A stretch of DNA of 64,000 nt from Echinococcus granulosus. Taxonomy: Eukaryota; Platyhelminthes; Cestoda; Cyclophyllidea; Taeniidae. The stretch covers positions 76,977 to 140,976 of the forward strand of contig NW_020170494.1 in assembly GCF_000524195.1 (NCBI RefSeq). The letters run 5' to 3'. Below, one piece after another: positions 22,551-35,100 of this stretch (the stretch's first letter is position 1; every line of letters starts with the position of its first letter). The notes under the pieces are model-generated. The model made no database searches. It saw only the letters and a program-made list of their open reading frames with translations, and had not been told where the DNA came from. The translations under genes were made by a program, and so were the position numbers.

Positions 22551-25500
22551 ATGTCACTCCTGCCGTGGATGAGACTCGTCGTGGCGGTAACTCTGTGGCT
22601 TGTCCTCCTCGAGGCTGCTCCTAGAGGCCTTGCTGGTAAGGAGGTAAGCTGTATCGAAATGTTATTTCTGATAAGACACTTGTATGATTTTTCCACAATT
22701 TTGAATTTGCTGAACTCCAACTAATCTGTTCTCATAAAAGTGGTCATTTTAATTTTCCTCGATGGTAACTTCATCGCATCCAAATAAAAATGCCTCCCGA
22801 GTTCTAGCCATCCACAATACTACTGTGCTATTCAATAAGGCTCATAAATACGGCAAAATAGGCCGTGTTTATTGTGCAAGAGCTAAATTAAATAAATGCT
22901 CTTCATTAGATAGTAAGTATTACTACAACCTGGAGGTTGCTTCAAGTTCTAATTATGAACCGTAGGAGACCCAAGTGATTCTAACCTGATAAATCCAACT
23001 AGCATAGCCTTTTTCCCGAGTTCTAGCCGCTACTTGCATGAGTGGTGAATAAGTAAGCAAGGTGGTTTCAAACATTCGTGAGTACGATAAAATAGGCCAA
23101 ATATGCATCAAAATCTATACCAATTTCTGATACTAGTTCACGAAAAGTCTGCATTAAATGTCATCATAAGAGACAGATGCATAAAGAGTGCCCGGAGTGG
23201 TTTTGTATCTCCTTTGGCCAGCCTCCAGACCGACGGTGGAATACCTGCAGCACAGCAAACGCGATTCTGCAGCACGGCGAGGTGATTAGACCTGACTGTC
23301 GCACTGAGTGTTTCTGCGATGACGGGGTGCTTCTATGCAAGGACCTCTGCACCTCCAACGGCCTTGCTGAAGTCTGCAACCAACCCCACCCACAAAACCA
23401 TCAGGATCACTCGCCTCCCCTAGGTGGGTGTAACATTCCTCACCGCCATTCTACCTTCTCGCAAAGCACAAGCTTGCATAGTTCCTTTCCGTTTGGGTGG
23501 GGGGTGGATGTTAATGTTAAGACAAGGTCAGGTTTAGACAAGCCATAATATTTTTGAAAAGCCTTTAAACCATACTTATACTACCTCCCTGTGTTCATTA
23601 ATTTTTGTCTGTCCCTAAAAATCACATTATAAATAACTAGAGTGATATTTATAGTGTAAAGTCCTGAGTCACTCTTAAAGAAATTGTCAAGTATGTACAT
23701 ATGAAAAAAAGTTAATTATGAGCATAGGCAAGGGCTGCCAGGCGGTAGGCATCGACGGAAGGTCATGACAACAATATGAGGACTAGAGAACACGTGCAAG
23801 TGAATGCACATTGAAATACATATACGTCCTTCCATATTCTGGGACTGAACAACATGTATTGTTGGAGTGTAGGGCTCGACTAAACCCTTAAGATGTCACG
23901 TGCTGTATGAGTTAGGCTAAAACTCTATCTTAAACGTGCAGGGGGCCTGATGGGCTGTTGAGGAAAATGCTAGCAATGTGAAGCCGTAATACCAAGATGG
24001 TGACACATATCTATGGACACTGAAGGGTCTGTGCACATAAAATAATGATGCGAAAAGTGCAATTTAGTTACGTGTTCTTTTTTGGTATTATCCTCATCTC
24101 TCGCCGAGGTCACTCTCCCACTTCGACGATTGGGATGTAGTTGATGCTTCATTAAACATCGAAAATCACATATGGGCCATGTATCAAGGCGAGAAGACGT
24201 TTGACTCATGTGTTAGTGATACACAAGGTCAAATTTTAGTAAATGCATGGCAACTCCGTTTTCGCGAACTGCAAGGTGGGATTTCACGGAAATTATGCTC
24301 TTCAAGGAGGTCGGTTCTGTCCAGGGCATAAATTTTGTATGCTAATAGCTATTCAAATAATCGTTTACTAATAGCAATATAAGAGAGCTTCACAGAGCAA
24401 ATATTAATATCTGGTCGTCCTTGCCAACTTTTTATCAATTAAATGCCACCGTATTCATTTCCAATTGTCTAGAACATGAGGAAGGACACTTTCTTCTGAA
24501 TGAGTCTTTTTAAATCAATCGAAGTAGTTGTTGTCTCAGCCATCAGTAGCTCTAATATAGAATACGATATTTGAGAGACTGCTAAAAGTGGACGTAACTC
24601 CGATGGCTCTTCTCGTTTGGCTCTCCACACCTTCAGTTTGGAAGAGCTGGGGGGGGGGGGGGGCTGTTAGTGGGAAACCACTGCACCAAATTGGTGACCG
24701 GAAAAATAAAGATAGGAGAACTTGTACAAGTAAACAGAGGTTCCATTGCAGTAGCATCAGTATACCACAAGTAGTAAGTTCAAGGAATAAGTCTCTGTTT
24801 GCAGAAAGTCTGTGCAAATCGAGATCACTGGTGGCGACACAGTGGAGCCCCTGCAGCAAAACCTGCGGTCTTGGGGTGTCCTTTCGAGTGACCAATAACA
24901 ACGCCGAATGTCGCAATCAAACGGAAGCTCAACTGTGCCACTGGAAACCTTGCAGTCGGGTAACGCACTTCCATTCACTTGTTGAACATCTCACCTCACT
25001 GTTAGCATTCTTATCAAAGTCTAGCCGGTAAGTCATTCGGTGATTCAATAAAGAAGGTATATTCCAACTTTTATAAATCATGAGACTGCACGAACATGTT
25101 CTTAAACCAACGCTCATCAAGCAAGTAGATACGTGTAAGCAAACACATCAATGTATATCTGTGTATTTTTATTCTCAATGTCAGTGGCATTCATAAAAAT
25201 TAAACCATGACTAAAACCATCACAATTTGTGCCTCCGAACTAATGAATACACGAAGAATAGGAAACGAAAACAAGGCGGCTTTATTAACACTTGAAGGCA
25301 GTACGGATCACGGCATTAACGAAAATTCATCTTCTGCCCGTCACGTAGGTACCGTCCCGCAGATGTGCGCCAACGAGGAGAGTGGAGCAACCACAAACCT
25401 TTCGCCTGGTGATTGTTGACAACCGAACGAGGCAATTGGCGCGAAGGGTGGCGAGGGAAGCTACAGGAGCAGTGGAATTTCGAGCATCGACAGGCGCTCC

Positions 25501-25732
25501 CCCAGCCTCTGACTCAGTGGTGGTGTGCGAGAGCGTACGCCGCTACCGACCTAAGTACTGCACACCCTGCGACAGCCTTGAGGCGCACTGCTGCGTGCCT
25601 ATCAGGACAAAGACGACTCGGGTTAACTTTCGTTGTTCCGATGGTCGTCTGATACAGCACAACCTTGAGTGGATTAAACGGTGTGCCTGCCATCCCACTT
25701 ATTGTAAATATCTCTATCCCGCCATCGACTGA
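22551..25732 (+). CDS. CCN-like matricellular protein lacking IGFBP domain
   Basis: Four exons, 22551-22643, 23177-23423, 24805-25027 and 25363-25732, close in phase to 933 nt (310 aa). Exon 1 encodes a signal peptide (MRLVVAVTLWLVLLEAA). Exon 2 holds a von Willebrand C-like, Cys-rich module (CSTANAILQHGEVIRPDC, TECFCDDGVLLCKDLC). Exon 3 is a thrombospondin type 1 repeat very close to the CCN consensus (WSPCSKTCGLGVSFRVTNNN, AQLCHWKPC). Exon 4 is a C-terminal cystine knot (CAPTRR, YRPKYCTPCDSLEAHCC, VNFRCSDG, IKRCACHPTYC). The VWC-TSP1-CT order is diagnostic of the CCN (CTGF/CYR61/NOV) family. The usual N-terminal IGFBP module (GCGCC) is absent. The CT module carries a long Arg/Ala-rich insertion between its first cysteine and the core. 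Expected role: secreted regulator of matrix and growth-factor signalling. Confidence 0.85.
24649..24663 (+). repeat. G homopolymer, 15 nt
   Basis: Uninterrupted run of 15 G in the intron between the VWC and TSP1 exons of the CCN-like gene. It is likely length-variable and error-prone in assembly. Confidence 0.9.
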
Positions 25733-25900
25733 CCACCAAAACCCCGTTGCAGCTTAGACGGACACAATAGATGAGACCTACTCTCGCTACTTTGCTCATC
25801 TTCACTTGAGTTGACCCAGGTATGAACTAGAGCGCAGGTAGAAGCGGCTTTGATGGGCTGTATTCAAGTATACCTATGGAGCCTTCAAGCGGGTGAACAT

Positions 25901-25906
25901 AATAAA
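25901..25906 (+). terminator. poly(A) signal AATAAA for the CCN-like gene
   Basis: AATAAA 169 nt past the CCN-like stop codon, before the convergent SNIP1 gene. Confidence 0.5.
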
Positions 25907-26344
25907 CACCCAGTACACTCGTAAATCAACATCGCTAGCCTAATCACTTTTAAATGGAGACTGCTGCGCGAGAACTCGACGACATCCACCTATTGATTGT
26001 CAAATTATCATAAAACTTCAGAAAAGACCGATTGTTTCCAGTACATGGCAATCAGCCTTATCCAGAATCTTCAAAGGCAAAATAATGTTTCTGCAATCAT
26101 GACAACGAGAAGCATCCTACTATTTCTGACGCCTTCCCCACGCGTTTAAGATCAGAGTCAAATCAATCTTTCAACTAAATTGTCGCGCCAATAGGCCCTA
26201 TTTGTCGTCCCTTGCTATTCCACCCTGGAACCTCTAATTATCACACGCAGAGAATACAGGCGTAATAAAATGCACTGAAAACAATATGAAAGCACTCGGG
26301 AGGAAACTGTACAGAATAAAGTTGACCAGTTATCTACAGGACAG

Positions 26345-27527
26345 TCACTCGTCCTTATCTGATTCAGTAGCTACTTGATCGGTCATCACTACGTACTCGC
26401 GCGTAGAATAACCAAATTTCAAAACGTCCTTTTCGCGTAGTTCGTAGTATCGACGAGGCTCAATTTTCTTGTTGTTGAGGAAAGTCCCATTTGTGGACTC
26501 AAGATCAATGACGTACAGCCGAACTCTGCCCTTCGTCTACAATCGCATAGTGGAGCAAGAACGGTTATGTAAAAGAGAAAATACACCATGGAAGAGAAAC
26601 CAAGTTATCGCGCAGTCCCGACAAAAATGTTGGAAAAACAGAGAACGTAGCATAAATATGCACGTGACTTGAGCATAAAAATAAACGAAACTTCAAGATA
26701 AATATTAACAAGGCTATTTATCTAAGTAGTAGCGATAACAAAAGCCATTGTAAGTTACACTGCGCATTCACCAAATCATAAAAAGACTAACGAAGCGGAA
26801 CTGCAGAACAGCATGCTGTTTTGAGATGCTAGGATGCGCCATCGGTAGGTCCGCAATGTGTTGAGCACTGCCAATAAGATAACCACTTTGGCGGTGAATA
26901 TGCATAACCTTAAGGGCTTCATTACCCTTAAATGGATAAAGGCGCCAAAAGGATGTTGGTTTCCTCGCATCCTCCGGCTCGTTGTATTTGATAACAACAC
27001 CCTTGTACGTATTTGTATCTGCCGCCAACTTACCTTGGCGAGAAAAAAAAACGGTAAATACAGAAGTACGGAATAGCACTGAATAGTCGAGATATCTTAC
27101 CAGAGAGCTCAAAATTTGGTTGCTCCTTAGGTTTTTTTGCTGCTGGTTTGCCATCTCCCACTCGCTTGCCCCATTCCACATGTCTGTCGTCAGTGAAATG
27201 GTGGCTATCTCGCAGTCGACGCCCACGATTCCTGGGCGAACGTACGCGGGAGGATGATTCTGGCCTGCCTCCACGACTTTGTTCAGCAAAGCGTAAGGTA
27301 GCACGATCTTCGTCATCTTTGACTACAACGGGTGAAGAGAGTCTGGATCGTTTAGGCTTAAAGCCACGTCGGCCATCGTTAAGTAACACGGGAGAACGCA
27401 GCCGGCGGCGCCAGAGTCGGTTTGATTGTGAGCGCGGCTCCCTCTTGATCTCTGGACTTAATTTTATGTCAGCTGATTTCAAATCCTCCAGTCTAGACTG
27501 GGAGATTTGAGCTTTCTCAAGATGCAT
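26345..27527 (-). CDS. SNIP1: SNIP1-like FHA-domain protein
   Basis: Three minus-strand exons, 27527-27101, 27033-26792 and 26536-26345, close to 861 nt (286 aa). The first exon is an Arg/Ser-rich basic region. The second and third form a forkhead-associated domain with the SNIP1/Dawdle pattern: FWRLYPFKGNEALKVMHIHR, GYLIGSAQHIADLPMAHPSI, SKQHAVLQFR, IDLESTNGTFLNNKKIEPRR and DVLKFGYSTREYVV. The Ser-x-x-His and Asn-Gly phosphothreonine-binding positions are present. The protein ends in an acidic tail, shorter than in human. Family role: nuclear, spliceosome-associated protein linked to TGF-beta/NF-kB signalling and small-RNA biogenesis. It converges on the CCN-like gene. Confidence 0.92.
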
Positions 27528-28539
27528 TACCGACGAAATAACGAAAGGCTCGGACCGGGGATCTTAACGCAAAGCGCGACCAGCGCCACGCAGTACTGAG
27601 CACTCAAACAAACGTGTGGCTAAGATAAGAGAAACTCCTAAATGTTTTTTTAAATAATACGGTACAATTATTGTATCCTTTAAGAATTATATGTATGTAC
27701 TTAATACTAAGCTAAAAATATAGGCAATGAAAGCAATTCACGGGGAGTGGATATTTAGCAATCTGATACATCGCTTAACTGTTCAAGCGCGTTAACTTTT
27801 AAAGAGACTGCACTGTTGCTTCAAAAATTACCCACTTTGTAATCTGCCGGATTTTGTTCGCAGTCATTGCGCGTTTTTCCATAGTAATTTGACGTGCTTC
27901 GACCCTACCAGATGTTCGGTACATTATATAGTGCACAAAATTAAAGCAATTGATTTGAAGAGTGTAAAGCAAAATCTTCGTTTAAAGCATTCTTGATAAA
28001 TACCTCAGCGTGAATGCAAACAAATGGTTAGATTTTCCTCTAAAATCAACGTGTCATAATTGCACAAATATTTACAATTGCTTTGATTTGTATATACTTT
28101 TTGAGTGCTGAAAAAGTATTTTTTCAGCGATTTTAATTACAGTAAGTTGTATCTTCTAATCTCGTTCCCAATAGTTGTTTCTATTAAAGAAAAGGCAAAT
28201 ACACTTTATAGTTTTTTGCGTTAATGCAGTGCATTAGGTGTCCTTTAAATTCTTGAAAATCTGCCAGATTATCGTGGAAGTGTGGCAACCTGGGACTTTC
28301 CTAAAGACAAAAAAAGGCACACTACTTGGGTTAACCATGTATTGGCAAAGAAAAAAAAGGCTTGTAGCCCATTGGCATAACTTATAAAGCAACCTGCGCA
28401 TTGGAAGTGCAATTGCATAGACTCTAATTTGCCTCTATGCCAAGCTCGTGTGTATAACAAACTACCAGCTTATTGTAGCTCTTTGTGACTTCAAAAAGCC
28501 AATTATGTCATAATAATTGGCAGAAAATATATATTTAAT
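27528..28539. other. noncoding, nothing recognised
   Basis: AT-rich intergenic sequence between the SNIP1 start and a cluster of interspersed repeat copies. The region just above 27527 should contain the SNIP1 promoter. Confidence 0.45.
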
Positions 28540-28740
28540 TTACGGTAGGGCTTGGGGCTACTGGCATGGCTTAGAGGCTGGCCCGCTTGACAAACGTACA
28601 ATTGCGAAGACCCAAAGTAGTCCTTTATTATATTCGAGAGTTGGATAACAAAGGCGTTGTGGTACAGGATGGCAAAGAGTACTGTAGCGTCCCGAGACTC
28701 CTTGAAGACGAAAGAAGACACAGTACTAGGGCAAAATATA
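28540..28740 (+). mobile_element. interspersed element copy A
   Basis: Begins with a block TAGGGCTTGGGGCTACTGGC that matches the inverted 56.5 kb copy. At 28683 it contains TGTAGCGTCCCGAGACTCC, the same block that opens copies C and D. It has no coding capacity. A TG-starting conserved block is compatible with an LTR end or a short nonautonomous element; the class is not proven. Confidence 0.5.
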
Positions 28741-28756
28741 TGTTCAGCACAGAGAA

Positions 28757-28885
28757 GGTGTCTGGGCTATTGGCATGGCCCGAAAGGCCAGCCCACCCAG
28801 CGAGGTACAAGAGGGCTCATTCAAAGTCCAAAAGTAGCGCCTCACCAATACCGAAGGATAAACCACTATCGTATTACAGTACGCT
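28757..28885 (+). mobile_element. interspersed element copy B
   Basis: Starts with CTGGGCTATTGGCATGGCCC, parallel to the head of copy A 210 bp earlier. It ends with GGATAAACCACTATCGTATT (28856-28875), shared almost exactly with copy C. Copies A and B therefore form a head-to-tail pair. Confidence 0.5.
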
Positions 28886-29874
28886 GTAACGACCGAAAAG
28901 TAAGATCAAAAACCAGAAATAAAGTACAAGAGGAGGAGGTAAATGAATTACTAATTTATTGCAGCACACTGTGGAATATCGAGAATAACTGCAATAGATT
29001 ATATTTATTTTAAATTTTCGTTTTAGTAACAGCCTTCTTGGATGCTCGCCTTTTGGTTTTGCGAACTGATCTGGTCTCCTCACTATCCAAGTAGCCTCCA
29101 ACCTTAATATATGTTAACAATGCATGTTCTGCCCAAGTATTTTCTTCTTTCATCTTTGGGAAAGCCTTGGGCCACTACGCCAGTAGCAATCAAAAGCATA
29201 TATGAATTTCACTAACAGACAAAATACCTTGGAGCTGCGTATAAAGTGTACAGCCTGTAGAAAGAAAAACCTATTACGAGCCCTAACAGAAGGGCCAATA
29301 ATGGGTTCACCTCCTGCATTTATCCCACCCCGAAGTCTTCAGGAAGGTTAGAAATGATTAAAGTAAAGCTAGCCATAAACCATCTAAAAGGTTTGTCACG
29401 GAACTGTCTACCTCACCTGTACTCCGATATCAATGATATAATACACGTTACCTCCTCAATCTCTCTAATAGGTAGGTAAAACTCGGACAGATAATAGTAG
29501 TCAGTACTGCAGTGAGAGAAAAACAGCAAGGAGGAACAAACACCAAACACAATTTGTACAGAATTTTGTTTAATCTCGTCTTTTGTTACATGGACCAACA
29601 TTCCTACGACCAGCTATAAACGTGCGCAGTAGGACATTCCCGTTCCCTAATCCAGTTTCTGTGCAGAACTAAACTTTAGTTCTGATTGGAATGTCAAGAG
29701 AAACGAAGGATGTTATGGCCAAGAATATTTTAAATTGGGTGGAAATTTGATGGCTATGAAGGGTGGGTCGCGGGTGATTTATTTCAGCGCCGACTATGAT
29801 GTGACAGGAAAGAGGAAGGTTGGCATGCGCTAGCGCCGATAACGACGTACAAAAGATGAAAAAGGTTACGTAAT

Positions 29875-30130
29875 TGTAGCGTCCCCGGAATCCCAGAACC
29901 GAGGGATAAACCACTATTGTATTACATAGCCTCTTTTGAGCGCCCTCCTCGGCGCTCCCGCAGGTCAACCTCCTGCGTCAGCCATTACAACGCAGTCGGT
30001 GCAATAAAGAAACACCCACGAGCCGACTGTGCTAGTCACCAAATTAATGCGCAACTGAGGGGATACTTGACCTCAACGTCGCTGATCCCTCTTGGCGGCT
30101 TGACTGGATCTGGGGTTTTGTCCGATTTAG
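29875..30130 (+). mobile_element. interspersed element copy C
   Basis: Opens TGTAGCGTCCCCGGAATCCC, then GGATAAACCACTATTGTATT. The next ~130 bp (CCTCTTTTGAG, GGTCAACCTCC, GCGTCAGCCA, AAGAAACACCCA in this order) recur in the same order on the opposite strand at 56.5 kb. This is the best copy for building a consensus. Confidence 0.6.
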
Positions 30131-30512
30131 GGATTTGATTCAGGACGGGGAACTACGCCGGCTATAATGCATGTCCACAGATAGATGCATGAACACTGGC
30201 CTAAAGGCAGATTTGAGTAAGGAAGTGCAAGATTTGAAACAGGTCCATGGGGACGGTAGGGAAAATCCGTAACGAAACTTCCAGATGTTTCACGGCTAGT
30301 GTAGCTTCAGTTGTTAATAGCTTTTCTGCAGAACACGGGACTGGCAGAGATGCCGAAGGTAGACGTCAGCATCAACCCTTCTGTTAGGGGTCATCACCAT
30401 TCTCCCATTCGTAGCATATGTACTTATTCCGCTCCACTAAGGCTTATCAAACAGAAGTGGAAAATCAGGATACATGGCCTTTAAGATCGGGTTCGCTTTC
30501 CGCTGCCACCAG

Positions 30513-30680
30513 TGTAGAATCCCGGGACTCTTAGAACCAAGAAATATACCACTACCATGTTACATAATACTTTATCTCTTTAACCATTGGTTTTGATTAG
30601 GGATCATGTGGACGCCCCATCACTGTTCTTTCGCTGAGTAGAGTGACTTCTAAAGCATCGAGTCGTACCCTGTGTCAGCA
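30513..30680 (+). mobile_element. interspersed element copy D
   Basis: Opens TGTAGAATCCCGGGACTC and continues with TATACCACTACCATGTTACA, a diverged version of the copy C block. Beyond 30590 a CACTGTTCTTTCGCTGAGTA stretch resembles one flank of the 56.5 kb copy, but in an orientation that is not collinear. Confidence 0.45.
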
Positions 30681-30961
30681 ATACATATTACACTTTTTTT
30701 TACTTTGTCGCTTTTTGTGTTTTATTAGTTAAAAAGTAATTCACAAAAAAATACGTCACTGTAGTATCTAATTAATTTGCTAATTCCCCTATGTGTGGCT
30801 TAAGGTCCATTATTTAAGCAAAATATCCTAGATTCTAAGGCAAATATGTCCTTTACAAATTTTTGTCAAATAATGCTACCAAAATTACAGCCTTAAATAT
30901 TTTAATTTTTTAAAAGGTAAAGTGCATATTTTGATGACCTTATTTTGTTATACTTTATCAG

Positions 30962-32188
30962 ACATCTTCTCTGATAAATACCGGGAGCTCTAACCGCAAA
31001 GCTTTGGGAATGTCTACAATAGTCTTAACACTTCAGCCCCACAGTTCTTACTTAAAGGCATTTAGTCAATATTATTTGTTGCCTGCTTCAGGCACCTTAT
31101 CAACAGCTACCATTACAGCAATTTCAGTTGGCGGTGAGCAAATTCTTGTATTATTTTGATGGTCATTTTACTTAAACTTTCTTGAAAATTCACAAGTAAT
31201 TAAAATATTTTTTCTTTAATTTTTGCCACTTAATGGTTTTTCTCCCTACATATGTGTCTTACACATGCGTTTTTAGAATCCTATTTTGCAAACACAATTT
31301 AACCTACTTCCGACCTAAACCCTTTGTTCGGCAAAGCTAGCTTTGAAATACTTGGGTATTTTTACTTCAAAGTCTGTTTTGTTGTAATATATGCTACATT
31401 TTTATCCTTTTCTTTATTCCCACTATTTCGATGCTTGCGAGCATTCTCTACGAATCGGAAAATGACTCTGCTTTCATGTTAAGTTAATCTAATTGAAGGT
31501 GTTTTAATAATTTAAGAGCAAATTTACCTTACGTTTAATTTTCTTTTTTGCTTCTTAATTTAATGAACAATTTGTCAATGGCATTTGTAGCATGAATCAT
31601 TCCTAAATTTATCAATCTTTTTTGGCTGTATTTTAAGCCTTGCACCTATTTGTTTTATTGCCTTATCTGTGCTCATAGTTAAAAAAACATATTAACTACT
31701 TTTTTAACATTTGTTGTTTATGTTGTTTTATGTAATTTTAGATCTCGTTTTTTCCTTATTTGTTAATAAACATGGAGTCAGGATTTGTTAGAATGCTAAA
31801 TTATTTGCGTGTGTTAGACGAGACATCTTCTTAAACACATGATGCATTGCCATCATTCTTTTTATTTGTATCGTTTTGTTTACGCAAAATTTTTGCTTCC
31901 TCTGTACAAATTCTATGCTTATGCAAAGCCTCCCATCCGTATGTCAATCTTTGTTTTAGCTGCATACTTTGCTTTACTTTTACGCTTTTCTTTCTAGTTG
32001 TACTCTTCGTATTGGTCATTATTGTCATAATTATAATTATCTACTGCTGTCGACACCGGCGCGAAGGCTACCAGAGCGCCTACGACACTGATGAGGCACT
32101 TGGACACTCCCAGCTTTACTCGGCTGATGAAGCTCTGCGATCTAAGACTAACGGACACCCTGATGTAAAGCCCGAGCTCTTCATTTAG
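30962..32188 (+). CDS. neurexin-IV/glycophorin-C-like membrane tail, partial
   Basis: Two exons, 30962 (or 31092)-31133 and 31998-32188, join in phase at a Gly/Val. Together they encode a short Ser/Thr-rich juxtamembrane stretch and a strong transmembrane span (VVLFVLVIIVIIIIIYCC). A basic stop-transfer HRR and a 40-residue cytoplasmic tail follow. The tail has a REGY...YDTDEALG, YSADEAL and C-terminal PELFI pattern. It parallels the protein-4.1-binding plus PDZ-ligand tails of glycophorin C and neurexin IV/CASPR (HKGxYxTxEAKG, SADAAL, EYFI). The ectodomain was not found upstream: no laminin-G, EGF or discoidin exon is visible in the preceding 3 kb. It is either a small syndecan/glycophorin-like protein or the end of a gene with very distant exons. 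Confidence 0.6.
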
Positions 32189-35100
32189 CACCCTCTTAAT
32201 TATTCTTTTCATGTCCTCCATCCATCTCCCCCTTTTCCCCGCATTTCAGTCTCTCCTGTTCTCCCCAAAACTGGGCACTGTACATTTATGCATCTGTATG
32301 AATCTAAATTAATATGTGATTAATACCATACGCAACCTAATTGGACACTGCTGGGCTACCCTCTCCCCCAGTCTGCATAAAAATTTCCACACAACTAATA
32401 ACTGTCCTCACCTTTACTTTATAATGACTCCCAAGATCGTGTACAGAGAGCACTCACAATAACACTTTTAATGTATTTAAGCAAAGAAGTAAGGCTTTGT
32501 TGCCCGATTTTTTTTTGTGGAGTGGTCAGCTTAGTAGTGTTAAAATAATCATTAGTCATTTGACGAATTAAAAGCGTACCAGACCAAAGTATAAATAGAC
32601 TAACTAATGCAAATTGGGTCTCAATTACTTCACACAGAGCGCAGGTTATTTTACCAGTTGTGTGACGTAAAAATGTGGACAGGGGTAACACAGGCAGTAA
32701 TTTGTAGTTAAAATTCATGAGGGAGCACTACGACACCTCAATGGACACTTTCTCCTGCAAAGTGGGTAAGTAACCAGCTAAAGTACGTGCTCCGCCGTGT
32801 CATGGGAATGCCAAATCACACCCCCATAACACTCACTGACAGGCTTTCATTGCCCCTAATCAAAGCAATGAAGAAAATTCTGTCGTGCAGCATTTAGCGC
32901 CAAAGACTTTTTTGGCGACCAAGAATGTGTGCGCTGGAATAGATTCATTTGGCACCCTAACTGAACTGCAATGTTTCCTTGTTGCGTCGGACACGGAAAA
33001 CTACGTTGTGCTTACTCACACTTCAAATGCCATATGCTCCATATAGAGAAAAACTTACTAGCTTAGAGTCTCAAATCAGAGGCCAATGGCAGTCACCCGT
33101 CCTGCTGTCCCGGAGATATTTGGACCCGGTGACTATCAGCTCAAATTAAAACAGTTTCTACCAAAATATCCTAAACAGCTTTATTGAGGGTATTAATAAC
33201 ACAAGCGAAAGTAAAATGTCATGAATTCCCCCCCCAAAAAAGCAAAATGTACTGCTCGAGAAACAAATACAAGTCAATTGAAAGGTGGTAATAAGATAAT
33301 CACCTACTTTGTGCAGCAGAGCGATATTTCGTTATTTAGAAAGCTTCCTTAGCATGGGATAAACATTCTCCATAATTTTGTTTAAGAAGTATAAAAAAGG
33401 GTTAAGATATTTAGGAGGAAGACTTTTGCAGAGGAACGTAGGCAAGTCTCTTTCCTAGACCGAATCGAAAGTGATGAGGGTTAGTTGAGAAGATAGGCTC
33501 CAGTACTTGTGCCCACTTATAACACTTAAGCATAGTGGTCCTAGCAAAGGCGGATTTATTTGCTGGCAATTACTGATTGTGGGAATCAAATGGGAAGTCC
33601 ATATGAATACATACCTTGAAGAAGACGACTTGATAACGCCCACAATTAACTTCCGCTTTGGTATAACGGAATACACGATGCTTATCACCACTATGATTTA
33701 GGGTTAAGTTAATTGTGGGCATTCATTTTCGAAATTTGACTATACCCTAACATGTCGCTGGAAACCAAATTTTTAATGGACTGTTGTCACGACATAGCGT
33801 AAGTTTAAAAAGAAAGTCGTGACGCCCGTTCTAAAATCGAGACTCGTGCTGCTCACTTTTCAATCTAGCGATACACTACCGGATCCATGGAGGGAAAAAG
33901 CACGCACAGTTAAGCCTCTCAAATCTGTCGCATACCATTAAAAGAAGCTAAAAAATATAGTAAGAATTTATTCCCTCATGATGCTATCACTTGACATATT
34001 TGCTAACTGGTCGTTTGGGAAAAACGGAACGCCACAGCAAGATGCGTTATTTCCCTAGTAGAGTCATTATACTCAGACTCAGAGCATTTCACCTTTTTCC
34101 CTGTTTTAAACGCAACCGAACCCGTTTGTGGTACGATTCAGTTCAACTAGGCACCATAATCTGATAAAGATCACATGCGGTGTAATTGTGAAGTCAAGCT
34201 CCAATATGGGGAAGGAGTCATACACGTGCAAATTTGGTGGTTCCTCTGTCTCCGTTGATTCAATGAAGGTGATTTTGATTGAAGGTTCAACAGATGGTAA
34301 GTGTGAGTAGGCTCGTCTTTTGTATTATTGAGGTTAGCCACGTGTGCTCAACCTGTGCGGAGGAGTCACAGTTTATCTATAGGTCTCGAGGTCGCAAACG
34401 AATCAAATACACCTCGAGTTAACTAATTTTATGAGTCTTCCAAAGTCTGGATGCACATGTGACCATATGTGAGCACGCAACGACCTCAATGTGTCCACAC
34501 CTCGTGGCCACAGCTGTTCACGTGTGACCTCGGTCTGTTATTACCAAGCATTTGACGGAAAAATCTACATAAAAAGACTACAAGCCCACCCAATAAGTTC
34601 CACCTTCAAACAAAAAATTATTTGGGTAAGATTTATCCCAAATGTGCGAACATTTCCCGCAACTACAGAATCATGCAGTAGAATTTCTACTCGAATAAAT
34701 GCTTAGACGCCTGGAATAAAAATCATCCTAACTCTGTGTTTTGATTAGTTCAGGTGAGATCATGACATGGTAATGCAAGCAAAAAACATTATAGAATGAC
34801 GGGTCAGGAGTCCCCTCAAGGAGACCCAGGTAATCATTTGTGCTCTATTTGGAGGTATGATCAAATTCACTCATCCCGCCAGAGCTCAAGTGACCGAATG
34901 AATATGGCTGCCCAAAGTTTGTAGGAAGTCACAATTTTTGTCATAACCCTACCAAGTCGCCATAAAGCAATAATAACAAGACATGATTAAGAACTACCTT
35001 GAGAATTCTCAATCATCAAAAACACCTATTTACACTTTAAGTAGACCCCAGTTCACTGTAGTGATGCCAACGTCGTGTTAAAAATGCATCAACGTTGTTG

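Noticed and set aside
24588..24804. N-terminal extension of the TSP1 exon
   Set aside because: It includes the G15 run and lies before a good acceptor (TTTGCAG at 24804) that phases correctly with the VWC exon; most likely intron.
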